DNA of 24,789 nucleotides from Anaeromyces robustus (Eukaryota; Neocallimastigomycota; Neocallimastigomycetes; Neocallimastigales; Neocallimastigaceae): contig MCFG01000357.1 of NCBI GenBank assembly GCA_002104895.1, positions 47,501 to 72,289 on the forward strand, written 5' to 3'. The notes under the pieces were generated by a model that ran no database searches, was not told where the DNA came from, and saw only the letters and a list, made by a program, of their open reading frames with translations. This document shows, piece by piece, positions 1 to 16,180 of the stretch. A program made the translations under genes and the position numbers. Position 1 is the first letter of the stretch. Every line of letters begins with the position of its first letter.

Positions 1-7479
<7,479 letters not shown>

Positions 7480-8517
7480 ATAAAAAAAAAATTAAATTAA
7501 TAAATTATTAAATATAAAATTATAATAAAATAAAAAATAAAAAAGGAGAAATAAATAAATAAATAATAATAAATAATAAATAATTAATAATAATAATAAT
7601 AAATAATAAAAAAATTAAAAAAGAAAATAATAATTAAAAAAAAAAAATAGATAATAGATAATTATTAAAATTATTAATATAATAATAATTAAATAATAAA
7701 TATATATAAAAAATAAAAAATTATAAAATCAACCTTTTTTCTTTATTATATATATATAGCAAATAATTAAAAAAAAAAAAAAAAAGTTATAAAAAATAAA
7801 TAAATAAATAAAAAATATTAAAAAAAAATTAAAAATTATTAAATATAAAATGTAAATTATTAAATATTGGAAAGGAAGAAAGAGGTTTAAGAAAAAAGAA
7901 TAATTGAATTTTTTTATATTTTCAATCTTTAAATTATTTGTAACCATTTATCTTTATTATTATTTCTTTTCTTATTTTTTTATTATTTTTTTTTTTCAAT
8001 TATTTTTTTTATTTTTAAACTTTTTTTTTTTTTCTGTAATTTTAATCCGTATTGATGATGAGGTAACTATCTATATAAAAAAAATATACTTTGCATTATA
8101 ATAAAAATGACTTGAATTATTTATAACCAAAACAAAACAATAAATAATATAGCTTTTAATAATTTAATAATTATATATGTATTTTTAATTATATTAAATA
8201 TTAATATTACATTTAGATTTTTACAAAAAAAAAATTTTTTTTAATAAAGGAATATATTATTAAATTAAAATAAATGAATTTTTTTTTATATTTAAAAAAG
8301 TTTATAATTAAATATTTATATATTATATTTAATTATAAACGTTTTTTAAATATTAAAAAAAAAAATATTTCAACATATTTCAACATTTTAATTGTAAATA
8401 GTTACTTTAATAACAATATATATATATACATATACCTATGAATAATAAGATTTTATATAAATTAAATCTATTAAATTTTAACCGAAATTAATATATTAAA
8501 TATATCTGAATCTGAAC
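7480..8517. other. Intergenic region between EMC1 and the BORCS5-like gene
   Basis: About 1 kb of A/T-rich DNA with no supported gene. Open frames at 7729-7947 (minus) and 7904-8101 (plus) are Phe/Tyr/Ile-rich translations of T and A tracts that resemble no protein. It must contain the EMC1 3'UTR and the promoter of the next gene. Its one structured element is a long hairpin near 8.3 kb. Confidence 0.6.
8279..8363. repeat. Long near-perfect inverted repeat (hairpin)
   Basis: The arm at 8288-8315 pairs with 8325-8353 over 28 bp, with one bulged base (G8341) and a 9-nt loop. After one T/T mismatch the pairing continues through flanking T and A runs, giving about 36 bp in all. Two copies of ATTTCAACAT follow directly on the right. 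It could be a foldback or MITE remnant, or an RNA hairpin upstream of the BORCS5-like gene. No coding sequence is associated. Confidence 0.8.
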
Positions 8518-8883
8518 ATGAAGGTATAATAAAAAATATTTAAAATATATTTAAATAATATTTTTAAATTGGAAAAAATATGAGTTTATATCTCTATTAA
8601 TTTATATTATATATATTTTTGATAAACAATTAAATAACAATTCAAAATATAATATATATATATATATAAATAGGAAAATCCAAATGATAAAATAATTGTT
8701 GTTAATCAAAAGGTCGAAGAAAAAAAAGTTGAACCAGAAATAGAAACTCTTAAAAGTATAAAAAAAGTAATTCAAAAATTATAATTTATATCAAGAATAA
8801 TTCATATAAATATTATAATATTATTATTTATGAATTTAAAATAAATTTCTAATATAATTTAATTCAAATAATTATAATAATAA

Positions 8884-8923
<40 letters not shown>

Positions 8924-9905
8924 AAGGTTCAACCTTTACTATCAACAATAGAAGGAATTAATTGGAATAATATATTTACTGGAAAGAGAAATAGTCATAT
9001 TATTCCAGGTATATATATACAAATAATAAATAATATATCATATATAAATTTATAATTATCTAATGTAAACATTTTAATTATATATGTATTATTCATTTCA
9101 AAAAAAATTTTTTTTTTTTTAAACATTAGAAACTTTAAATCCTCAATCATTTATAAATTTCTTTGAACAGTATCAACAATATATTATAGAATGTTCAAAA
9201 ACTGTTATAAAAGACCAAGTAAATAATAATTTTTATAATTTTTATAAAGTCATTTTTTTATTTATTGTTAAAAAAAAGGAATAAATAAAAATTCCTATAT
9301 ATTAATTTTATTTTTATAATAATAATAATAATAATAATAATTTAATATTCTTTTTCATTAATAGTTTAATAAATACTAATTCATTTTGTATATAAATGTT
9401 TAATTTTCATATTCTTTTAATATTTTATTTTTCCATATATTATATATATCCATATATTATAGAATACACTTTCTGATAATTTTAAACAATTATTAACTTA
9501 TTGTAATGATATAGAAAGTAACGTTTCACACAGACTTTCTCAAACAAAGCAATTAAGTGATCAACTAATTGGAAATGAACTAAGTAAGTTTATAAAATAG
9601 TAATAATACGTTTATTATAATATAATTATTTTCTTTTTTTATATCTAGAAATGATTTATATAATTCTTTAATATTCATAATTATTTATTACTTATTATTA
9701 TTTTAATATTATTATTATCATTGCATTATTATTTAAAGTACCAAAAATTGAAGATAATATAGAAAAAACACAAATGTTTATTTCAGATATAATAAGTACA
9801 ATTGATAAATTAGATGAAGTGGTTCCCGATAATCTAAAAATAAAAAATAATCCTGATAAATATCCAAAAATATGCGAACTTAAAGAAACACATAATTTAC
9901 TTTAA
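8518..9905 (+). CDS. BORCS5: BORCS5-like subunit of the BORC complex (6 exons)
   Basis: BORCS5 (Loh12cr1, myrlysin) belongs to BORC, which recruits the Arl8/kinesin machinery to lysosomes. Proposed exons: 8518-8523, 8674-8766, 8927-9008, 9130-9218, 9463-9583, 9739-9905. They sum to 558 nt (185 residues; the human protein is 196). Recognisable blocks in order are NDKIIVV (human DDIVVV), VQPLLSTI (human FQPLLKGLL), QYQQYIIECSKTVIKDQNTL (human [20 protein letters not shown]), then a helical, probably coiled-coil C-terminal half ending in a segment with VVPDNLK, like the human LNSMLPEGE region. The weak point is exon 1: it codes only Met-Lys, chosen because it is the one upstream ATG with a GT donor in matching phase. 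The usual Met-Gly myristoylation start is absent, and no ATGG occurs between EMC1 and exon 2. Confidence 0.75.
8888..8925. repeat. T29-A9 tract at the end of BORCS5-like intron 2
   Basis: Twenty-nine T followed by nine A run directly into the AAG acceptor at 8924-8926. The T run would serve as an extreme polypyrimidine tract. Its length may be uncertain because homopolymers are error-prone. Confidence 0.8.
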
Positions 9906-10947
9906 ATAAATAAATAAATAAATAAATAATAATAAAATTATATAATATATAAAATATTATATTTGAATCAACCAATTCCTTATTCTATTATATAGCAAAT
10001 AATAACGAATTATATATTTAATTATGATTATATTAGAATATTTCTTTATTCTATCTATATATATCCATTTATAATATTAATATAATATCTTTTTATGAAA
10101 AGTATTAATAAATATTTATTATTATAAATATTTGTATTTAAAATGAATACATGTCATATTAGATAGAAAAGAAGAAAATAACAAAGTATAATAATACTAA
10201 TAACAAAGTAAAATAATTATAATAATATAATAAATAATAAATAGTAACAATAATAAAAAAATAAAATAAAAGTAAAAGAATATTTTTTTAATAATAATGA
10301 CAATTCTATTATTATTTTTTTTTTATTATTTTAATATTTTATATTTTTCATATCTTTTATAAAAAGTAGAGAAATAATAAATATAAAGTACTATAATTAT
10401 GATAAATAGTATATTTTATTTTTATAAAAAAAAATACTAAGAAATAAATATTAGTATGCGTAAATAATAAAACCAAGAAATAAAATAAATAGAATAAAAC
10501 TAAAAATATATATATATATATAAAATAAAAATTACAATATATATTAATATTACTATTTTCATATTAACACAAATATATATATATTTTTATTAAGTTTTAT
10601 TTTAGTTTTGTTTTGTATTTTTTGTAGTGATTCTTTAGTAATATATTTAAATATTTTTTTTTCCTTTTTTAAATCCGTTTACCTTTTTCCTTAACATGAT
10701 AATTATATTAACTTTATAATATCCATATTATTTTTTTAAATATCAATAGATGCCATTGGCTATGATATATCGTTATTTTTTTTTTTGATATATAATATCA
10801 ATTCATAATCTTTGAAATAAACATATATTTGATAATTATAATATTAAAAAGTTTTAAAAATTTACCTTTTTAAAAATTTTTATATTTATGTAATATTTTA
10901 AATTTTACTTTGTGTAACAATAAATAATTAAAATAAAAAATTAAATA
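9906..10947. other. AT-rich intergenic region
   Basis: About 1 kb follows the BORCS5-like stop codon with no open frame, RNA gene or strong repeat that I can support. It begins with AAATA repeats directly after the stop and is otherwise A/T homopolymers and short TA runs. Confidence 0.6.
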
Positions 10948-11529
10948 TTTTTCTTTTTTAAAGCTCACAAATATGTACATCATCTTTATTGAATTAAAAT
11001 ATTAATAAAGATGATCAGAGATGCTGAGAAAAGAATTGCAAGCTGAAATTTTTTTTAATGTGTTTAAACAAAGTATCATTGATAATAGCAAAGTCAATGT
11101 ATGAGCGATGACGTCAAGAAACTTTTGTGTACTGGGGACCAACCATGTCCATATTAGTCCAATGTTGAGAGAGATTGGAAATAATAGAAGAAATTTGATT
11201 TTTCTTCATATTAAAGTCTCCAACAAGAATGGCTGATTTATCTTTTTTACGCGAAGTTAACCATTTTTTAATTTCTAAAATAGCTTTATCCCTATGAAGT
11301 TTTTGGACAGCCAACAAGTATATAAACATTGCTAATTGAACAACAAGTGAAACTCCAAAAGGATGCAATACTAACTGAAATAATATATTGGTATTCAAAG
11401 AGATCAGAGTAAAAGGATCAAGATGAACACATATACAGAGGCCTCTCATGTGAGGGACTAATGAATCAGTTCTTCTGAGTATTGATTTGTAATTTGTATT
11501 AATTGGAACATAAATGGCTGGAATAGTGA

Positions 11530-11533
<4 letters not shown>
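10948..11533 (-). mobile_element. Older broken LINE copy with inverted 5' end
   Basis: On the minus strand, about 11498 to 11020 encodes the middle and end of an APE-type endonuclease with frameshifts. NYKSILRRTDSLVPHMRGL matches NYRYFVRRAVDSIPGMRGL of the younger copy, SNVYI matches GNVYI, ILVGDFNM is present, and a final SDH follows. It then runs straight into a 3' terminus with AATAAA (10985-10990 on the complement) and a decayed A-rich tail (10948-10959). The reverse transcriptase region is missing. On the plus strand, 11500-11533 encodes NWNINGWNSEK, the endonuclease N-terminus (SWNTNGWNHEK in the younger copy), in opposite orientation. This is the layout left by twin priming. The right edge abuts the younger LINE tail. 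Confidence 0.75.
10979..11015. repeat. 12-bp inverted repeat at the older LINE 3' end
   Basis: ATCATCTTTATT (10979-10990) is perfectly complementary to AATAAAGATGAT (11004-11015) with a 13-nt spacer. It spans the junction where endonuclease sequence meets the 3' terminus. It probably arose because both joined segments contain similar motifs in opposite sense. Confidence 0.8.

Positions 11534-11592
<59 letters not shown>
11534..11592 (-). other. Poly(A) tail of the LINE (T59 on the plus strand)
   Basis: Fifty-nine uninterrupted T on the plus strand sit exactly 3' of the LINE on the minus strand, 24 nt past its AATAAA. The purity suggests a recent insertion. The open frame of poly-lysine on the minus strand here is an artefact of the tail. 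Confidence 0.9.
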
Positions 11593-11595
<3 letters not shown>

Positions 11596-11616
11596 GCACA
11601 CAATTTGTACGTCAAC

Positions 11617-11622
11617 TTTATT
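11617..11622 (-). terminator. AATAAA polyadenylation signal of the LINE
   Basis: AATAAA on the minus strand lies 24 nt before the poly(A) tail, the usual distance for 3' end formation. The surrounding 45 nt are about 80% identical to the end of the older copy, where the same hexamer lies about 25 nt before the tail remnant. Confidence 0.8.
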
Positions 11623-11826
11623 GAATTTAAATATTAAAATACATGAATCATAAAAAAAACACATAATGAAAAAAAAATGATACTACTAAAAAAAAATAAA
11701 AACCAGTAATATATTATAGATAATAATAAATAATACTGGAGGGAAAAAAAATAGTATAATAATATTTAAAAACAATAAATCCATACAAGCCCTTAATTCT
11801 AAATATAGAATTAAAGTAAAATTGAT

Positions 11827-14151
11827 CTATCCTATTCCACTAGGGTCGGAAATAGGATCGGCATTTGCCCTACTAGGCTGTCCTACTGTGTTATCAGCAT
11901 TGACGTTCCTGGAGAGGTTGGTTTTAAATTTATTGAACAATATATGTTGTCTTTTACAGACAACAGGCATGATATCATTCAATAGAGCCGCAGATCGCAA
12001 CAAGAATGGGGATTTTGAATAAGTACCAGATTCAGTCTGACACTTAAACAAACATTCCCATTCCATTTTGTATGGACTATCGTTAATTCTATCACTAAAA
12101 CCATAATCCCTTCCACCAATTAAAAAAATATAAATACTATACCTATTAACTATTTTTTTATTACCTAATATATCTATATTACTAATACAATTAAACCTCA
12201 TATTATTACTATTTTTATAACCCTTAACAATACTATTAATTCTATTATCCACACTAGGGTTATTACTGGTCCTAACTAAACTATTAAAAAGACTATCTAA
12301 AAAATAAAAAAAATTTCTATCTAGATCAGAGAAGTGATCAATACGAAGATTTTTAAATAAGAAACAATTTATAAACCAATGATCAATTCTCTGATAACTG
12401 TCACAATGGAAACAACATGAACAACAATTAGGACAAGAATTATTAATCATTTTTGCAGCTTTAGCAACTCTAGCATCGATTTTATATCCACATCTTGCCC
12501 TAAGTATCCACCTAAAACCTTTGCTATATTCAGGATATTCTAGATTAAGTTTTAAGTAATTCCTTGATTCTTCAAATTTGTACATTTTATAAGTTTTAGC
12601 TTTAATTGATTTATCACTGTTCATGTCTCTGTCCCAATAGAATTCCATAATTTCTTTAGAAGAGGATGAAATATTGTTTAATTTATCATTTAATATTTTA
12701 CTTTCTTTGTCCCACGTCCATTTTCTTGTTGTAGCAACATTATTAACTATCTTAGAGATAATGCAGTTGGAGTCCTTCCACTTATTAAAACATCTAACCT
12801 GAGCTAAAGCACATTTACCAGAAAGTGGAGGAATATTGAGTTCTTTTGAGATGCAATAAATAGAAACAAAAGAATTAGGTTTCGAGTAGCCTAAAATCCA
12901 ATAAAAACCTTTGTTAATAATTGTTTGTGTAGAACTAGTATTGTTTTTGTTAGAACCAAGCAAAGGAGCGTAATAGGAAACTTGTCCAATAACTTTTGCA
13001 GAGAATAAAGTTCTTTTAAGAGGAATAGGAATCAGATCATTTTTTAAAAAACCTTGAATTGAAAACAAAGCCTTACTAACTTTATTTTTCATTTTACTAA
13101 TAACGAATTTTAAATCTAGAGATTTGTGAAAGGGAACACCAAGGTAAGTATAACAATCTGTTTTAGGGATTGGGATTCCTGTTAAATAAAAGGTAGGGTC
13201 TTCTCTAAGAATATATTCCGAATTTTCATGTCTAACAGCAAATGTGGCACATTTATTAATTCCAAAAGTCATCTCATTGTCCTTAGCCCATTTACTAACT
13301 GAGCGAAGAAGTTTATTCATACGAGATCTACTAGGGGCACAAAGAACAATATCATCAGCAAATAATCCTCCACAGCAATATTCAGTATCTATTTTCACAC
13401 CATTATGCAGGCAATCGTTGAAGATGTCGTTGATAAACAAATTAAAAAGTATAGGAGATAAGGGACATCCTTGTCGAACTCCTTTAAGTATACTGAAGGA
13501 ATCGGAAAATTGTCCATTAATTTTAACACAAGCTTTGGAAGACAGATATAGGTTCTCCAAAAATTGAAAGCATTTTCCTTGTATACCAAGGGTATAAATT
13601 TTCGATAAAATGTTATAGATGGGCACAGAATCGTAAGCTTTTTTAAGATCCAGAAAAGCTAAATAAGTATCTTCCCCTTTGAATTTACGTCTTTGACAAA
13701 TAGAAAGAATAGAGATAAAAAGACTAATACATTCTTCCTTATTCCGAAAGCCAAATTGTTCTGGTCTAATGAATCCATGACTTATACCATATTCAGAAAT
13801 TCTAGAAGCAATAATTTTCGAAAGAATCTTAATACCATTATTGATAAGAGAGATACCACGATAGTTATCACAATTAGAAAGATCGCCTTTTTTTGGGATA
13901 GAAACAATGGATGCATTATTCCAAAAAATAGGAAAATCACCATTCCAAATACGATTAATTAAGAAATGGAAACAACTAAGACCAGCCGGAATATAGGAAT
14001 CATTATTTGCAGAGTCATCTGAAGAGGAATCAGGAATTAAAGCTTTATAAAATTCAATAGGGATACCGTCGGGACCCGAGGCTTTAAAGTTAGGGATAGA
14101 AAGGATGGCCTTTTTGATTTCTTCAATGCTGATATCTTGGTTGTATCCCAT
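11827..14151 (-). CDS. LINE reverse transcriptase and C-terminal zinc finger
   Basis: This is the 3' part of the LINE polyprotein, which copies element RNA into DNA at a nicked target. Residues are numbered from the Met at 14151: an early RT block KASGPDGIP (23-31), YRGISL (97-102), FLDLKKAYDSVP (166-177), GVRQGCPLSPILFN (224-237), and the catalytic GGLFADDIVL with FADD at 264-267. NKC and YLGV blocks follow. A CCHC finger near the C-terminus has C573, C576, H591 and C596. The catalytic aspartates are present, so this part looks functional. It is in the same frame as the endonuclease part, but about 240 bases between them are displaced. The Met used here is only the first in the open stretch; natural translation would come from upstream. 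Confidence 0.9.
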   Translation of the reverse strand: MGYNQDISIEEIKKAILSIPNFKASGPDGIPIEFYKALIPDSSSDDSANNDSYIPAGLSCFHFLINRIWNGDFPIFWNNASIVSIPKKGDLSNCDNYRGISLINNGIKILSKIIASRISEYGISHGFIRPEQFGFRNKEECISLFISILSICQRRKFKGEDTYLAFLDLKKAYDSVPIYNILSKIYTLGIQGKCFQFLENLYLSSKACVKINGQFSDSFSILKGVRQGCPLSPILFNLFINDIFNDCLHNGVKIDTEYCCGGLFADDIVLCAPSRSRMNKLLRSVSKWAKDNEMTFGINKCATFAVRHENSEYILREDPTFYLTGIPIPKTDCYTYLGVPFHKSLDLKFVISKMKNKVSKALFSIQGFLKNDLIPIPLKRTLFSAKVIGQVSYYAPLLGSNKNNTSSTQTIINKGFYWILGYSKPNSFVSIYCISKELNIPPLSGKCALAQVRCFNKWKDSNCIISKIVNNVATTRKWTWDKESKILNDKLNNISSSSKEIMEFYWDRDMNSDKSIKAKTYKMYKFEESRNYLKLNLEYPEYSKGFRWILRARCGYKIDARVAKAAKMINNSCPNCCSCCFHCDSYQRIDHWFINCFLFKNLRIDHFSDLDRNFFYFLDSLFNSLVRTSNNPSVDNRINSIVKGYKNSNNMRFNCISNIDILGNKKIVNRYSIYIFLIGGRDYGFSDRINDSPYKMEWECLFKCQTESGTYSKSPFLLRSAALLNDIMPVVCKRQHILFNKFKTNLSRNVNADNTVGQPSRANADPISDPSGIG

Positions 14152-14391
14152 ACTATGTTATTTCCACTCTTTATACGATTGATAGCGGGAGAATACTTCC
14201 AGAATTTTTTATTCATGCTATGTCCAGTAGAGTCATTACTAAGTTTCTTATAATAATTACACCAAACATCTAATTGATCTTTAGTACTATACACTAAGTT
14301 ATCTTGGTGGTCTCTGATAGGATGAGGTATAAATAACTCCTGATTGTTATTTTTAATATTCTTCTTAATCCATGACCATGATTTTCTGCTG
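14152..14391 (-). pseudogene. Frame-displaced linker of the LINE ORF
   Basis: Protein-like sequence (NDSRKSWSWIKKNI, then a Tyr/Lys-rich stretch to about INRIKSGNN) continues the endonuclease ORF but in a different frame. The first break is at an A6 run followed by TGA at 14392-14394; one extra A, or two missing, explains it. The second is near 14152-14165, with a 1-bp loss or 2-bp gain. The two shifts cancel, so the reverse transcriptase returns to the endonuclease frame. Sequencing error is possible at the A run, less so at the second site. Confidence 0.75.
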
Positions 14392-16071
14392 TCATTTTTT
14401 AAGGTAGCCTCGCAGCCTATTTAATCCAAAATAATAGTTTTGTCTTCTAAATTCATTACATTTTTTATGAATAGATTGGCATAATTTATTATAAGATGCA
14501 ACAAGGATAATAAATTGATTAGGTTCATAATCTAAATGGCTCTTTTTAATTTGTCGATACTTCAAGCTTTTAATTCTTTGAAGACAGTAAATATTACGTG
14601 ACATATGGAACATTGATTTCCTAATTTCAGTAGAAGATGTAATTTCAAGGTCCTCTGCAATTGAATTAGAAGTATTAATAAACTTATCAACTAGATCATC
14701 AATAGAAAGAGAAGGATTATTAAAGATCTCATTATTTAAAATAGCAAACTTGTTATTGTCAACAATATCGTTTTTCATTTCCTTACAGCGAATTCTATTC
14801 CATTGAACAACCTTTTTTGGGTGAGTAAAGGAGAGATCAACAAAATTTTTCTTACAATATACTAACATTGGTTTATGATCAGAGACTGGGTGATAATCAA
14901 TAAAGGAAGCATACGATATAAGGTTCAACATTTTATAATTAACCAAAGCATGATCAATATCTGAAGATAAATTACCTTGAACCCAAGAGATTCTTGAACT
15001 ATTGAGAGGTAAAATCATCCAACCATTAATTTGTGATATTTTTTCTTCAAGGTCCACTGTTTTCATGTTAAAATCCCCAACAAGAATAGAAGCATGATCA
15101 CGATGAATATTAAGCCATTCAATAACTTCTGCTAAAGCACACTTCACTTGTGTAGAATGAGAGCTGACAGGGATATATACATTTCCAACAGAGCATTTAG
15201 AGTCGTAGATATTATAATTGGTTAAGGAAATAATGTAATTAAATGAATTCTCTTCAAGTATTGCTTGACAAGATTTATGATAACCTAAAAATAAACCTCT
15301 CATGCCTGGAATACTATCAACGGCTCTTCTAACAAAATAACGGTAATTGGGAATAGTGACTTTACATGGTTGACTACTATTGGAACCAGAACCATTCTTT
15401 GTTTCTTGAAAACAGAGAAAAAGAGGTTTGAATAATGTGATAAAGTATTCGATACTATCTTTCTTTTCATGGTTCCATCCATTGGTATTCCAACTGAGAC
15501 AAAAAGTAAATTTATCTTTGATAGAATTAAGAGAGTTGAGATTAGAGTGTATACTAACTAATGAGTTGCGTTGAGAAGAATCTGAAGTATTAGATTGTGA
15601 GGATGTTGTAGTAGAATTACTTTGGTTATTAATTGAATCATTAAAGTTTGTTGTAGAATTACTTTGGTTATTGATTGAATCATTAAAGTTTGTTGAAGAA
15701 GAAAATAGTTGATTTCTGGTCTGTTGAAGTGATCTTTTACGAATATAATGAGTGCAATTACTATACGACAAGCGAGCATTTGAGATATGTGATACAAATT
15801 TCTTTTTGAAATCATCAAATTTGAAGTCAGATGATAAAACCTTGATCCTAAAATACCAACCTCTAGAACACATAGATCGTTTAACTGAAAGAATGTACTT
15901 GTTGAACTCCTTAAATTTCGATTCCAGAAAATCCATCATATATGCATTGGTCCATGAGTGAAGGCCATTGATGAAGATAATGCTAGTGTTGTTAATATCA
16001 ATTCCATAACAACGGAAACCACGAACAAACACATTACTATTTTCGTTACTATTATAAAAATTCCGTACCAT
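14392..16071 (-). CDS. LINE N-terminal RRM-like domain and APE endonuclease
   Basis: This is the 5' part of the LINE polyprotein (559 residues to the premature TGA). Residues about 28-100 look like an RNA-recognition motif: IIFING(L) at 31-37 fits RNP2 and RGWYFRIKV at 70-78 fits RNP1. A Ser/Asn/Thr-rich linker (about 122-185) holds a 14-residue duplication. The apurinic-endonuclease-like domain, which nicks target DNA, runs from about 187 to 405. Its signature residues are present: SWNTNGWN (193-200), QETK with E223, VGDFN with D333 and N335, DIDH (371-374) and SDH (397-399). The start ATG at 16071 is the first Met after a stop-rich AT stretch and sits in a CACAATGG context. The TGA end is produced by a frameshift; the protein should continue into the RT part (about 1414 codons in total). 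Confidence 0.9.
   Translation of the reverse strand: MVRNFYNSNENSNVFVRGFRCYGIDINNTSIIFINGLHSWTNAYMMDFLESKFKEFNKYILSVKRSMCSRGWYFRIKVLSSDFKFDDFKKKFVSHISNARLSYSNCTHYIRKRSLQQTRNQLFSSSTNFNDSINNQSNSTTNFNDSINNQSNSTTTSSQSNTSDSSQRNSLVSIHSNLNSLNSIKDKFTFCLSWNTNGWNHEKKDSIEYFITLFKPLFLCFQETKNGSGSNSSQPCKVTIPNYRYFVRRAVDSIPGMRGLFLGYHKSCQAILEENSFNYIISLTNYNIYDSKCSVGNVYIPVSSHSTQVKCALAEVIEWLNIHRDHASILVGDFNMKTVDLEEKISQINGWMILPLNSSRISWVQGNLSSDIDHALVNYKMLNLISYASFIDYHPVSDHKPMLVYCKKNFVDLSFTHPKKVVQWNRIRCKEMKNDIVDNNKFAILNNEIFNNPSLSIDDLVDKFINTSNSIAEDLEITSSTEIRKSMFHMSRNIYCLQRIKSLKYRQIKKSHLDYEPNQFIILVASYNKLCQSIHKKCNEFRRQNYYFGLNRLRGYLKK
15611..15694. repeat. 42-bp tandem duplication in the LINE linker
   Basis: Two adjacent 42-base copies (15611-15652 and 15653-15694) differ at one base. 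They encode a duplicated 14-residue block containing FNDSINNQSNST in the linker between the RRM-like and endonuclease domains. The frame is preserved. Confidence 0.9.
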
Positions 16072-16132
16072 TGTGATTATATATATTTAATATTGAAAAA
16101 AATAAAAAAGAAAAATGAAGTGCAAAACTAAA

Positions 16133-16147
<15 letters not shown>

Positions 16148-16175
<28 letters not shown>
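16148..16175. repeat. T28 tract upstream of the LINE
   Basis: Twenty-eight T directly follow a TA repeat near 16135-16147, 77 bases past the LINE start codon. On the minus strand this is an A tract. It could be the poly(A) tail of another minus-strand retrocopy lying to the right, or simple sequence in the LINE 5'UTR. No AATAAA was seen at the expected distance. Confidence 0.7.

Positions 16176-16180
<5 letters not shown>

Larger units (their letters stand above)
11534..16080 (-). mobile_element. Non-LTR retrotransposon (LINE), APE-endonuclease type
   Basis: This minus-strand element has one long coding region (16071 to 11827), a 3'UTR (11826 to 11593) with AATAAA 24 nt before the end, and a 59-nt poly(A) tail read as T on the plus strand. 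The tail joins directly to the older LINE fragment, so this copy probably inserted there. The 5' boundary is uncertain: the right limit given is just beyond the start codon, and upstream sequence changes to an AT repeat and a T28 tract. No separate ORF1 is seen upstream. I could not find a convincing target-site duplication. The coding region carries two frameshifts. Confidence 0.85.

Noticed and set aside
7729-8101. Phe/Ile-rich open frames on both strands
   Set aside because: Translations of T and A tracts; no membrane-protein family pattern beyond base composition.
11458-11664. Minus-strand open frame with a poly-lysine run
   Set aside because: It is the LINE poly(A) tail read as codons, spanning the junction of two elements.
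13244-13567. 107-codon plus-strand open frame inside the LINE
   Set aside because: Antisense shadow of the reverse transcriptase, whose motifs are unambiguous on the minus strand.
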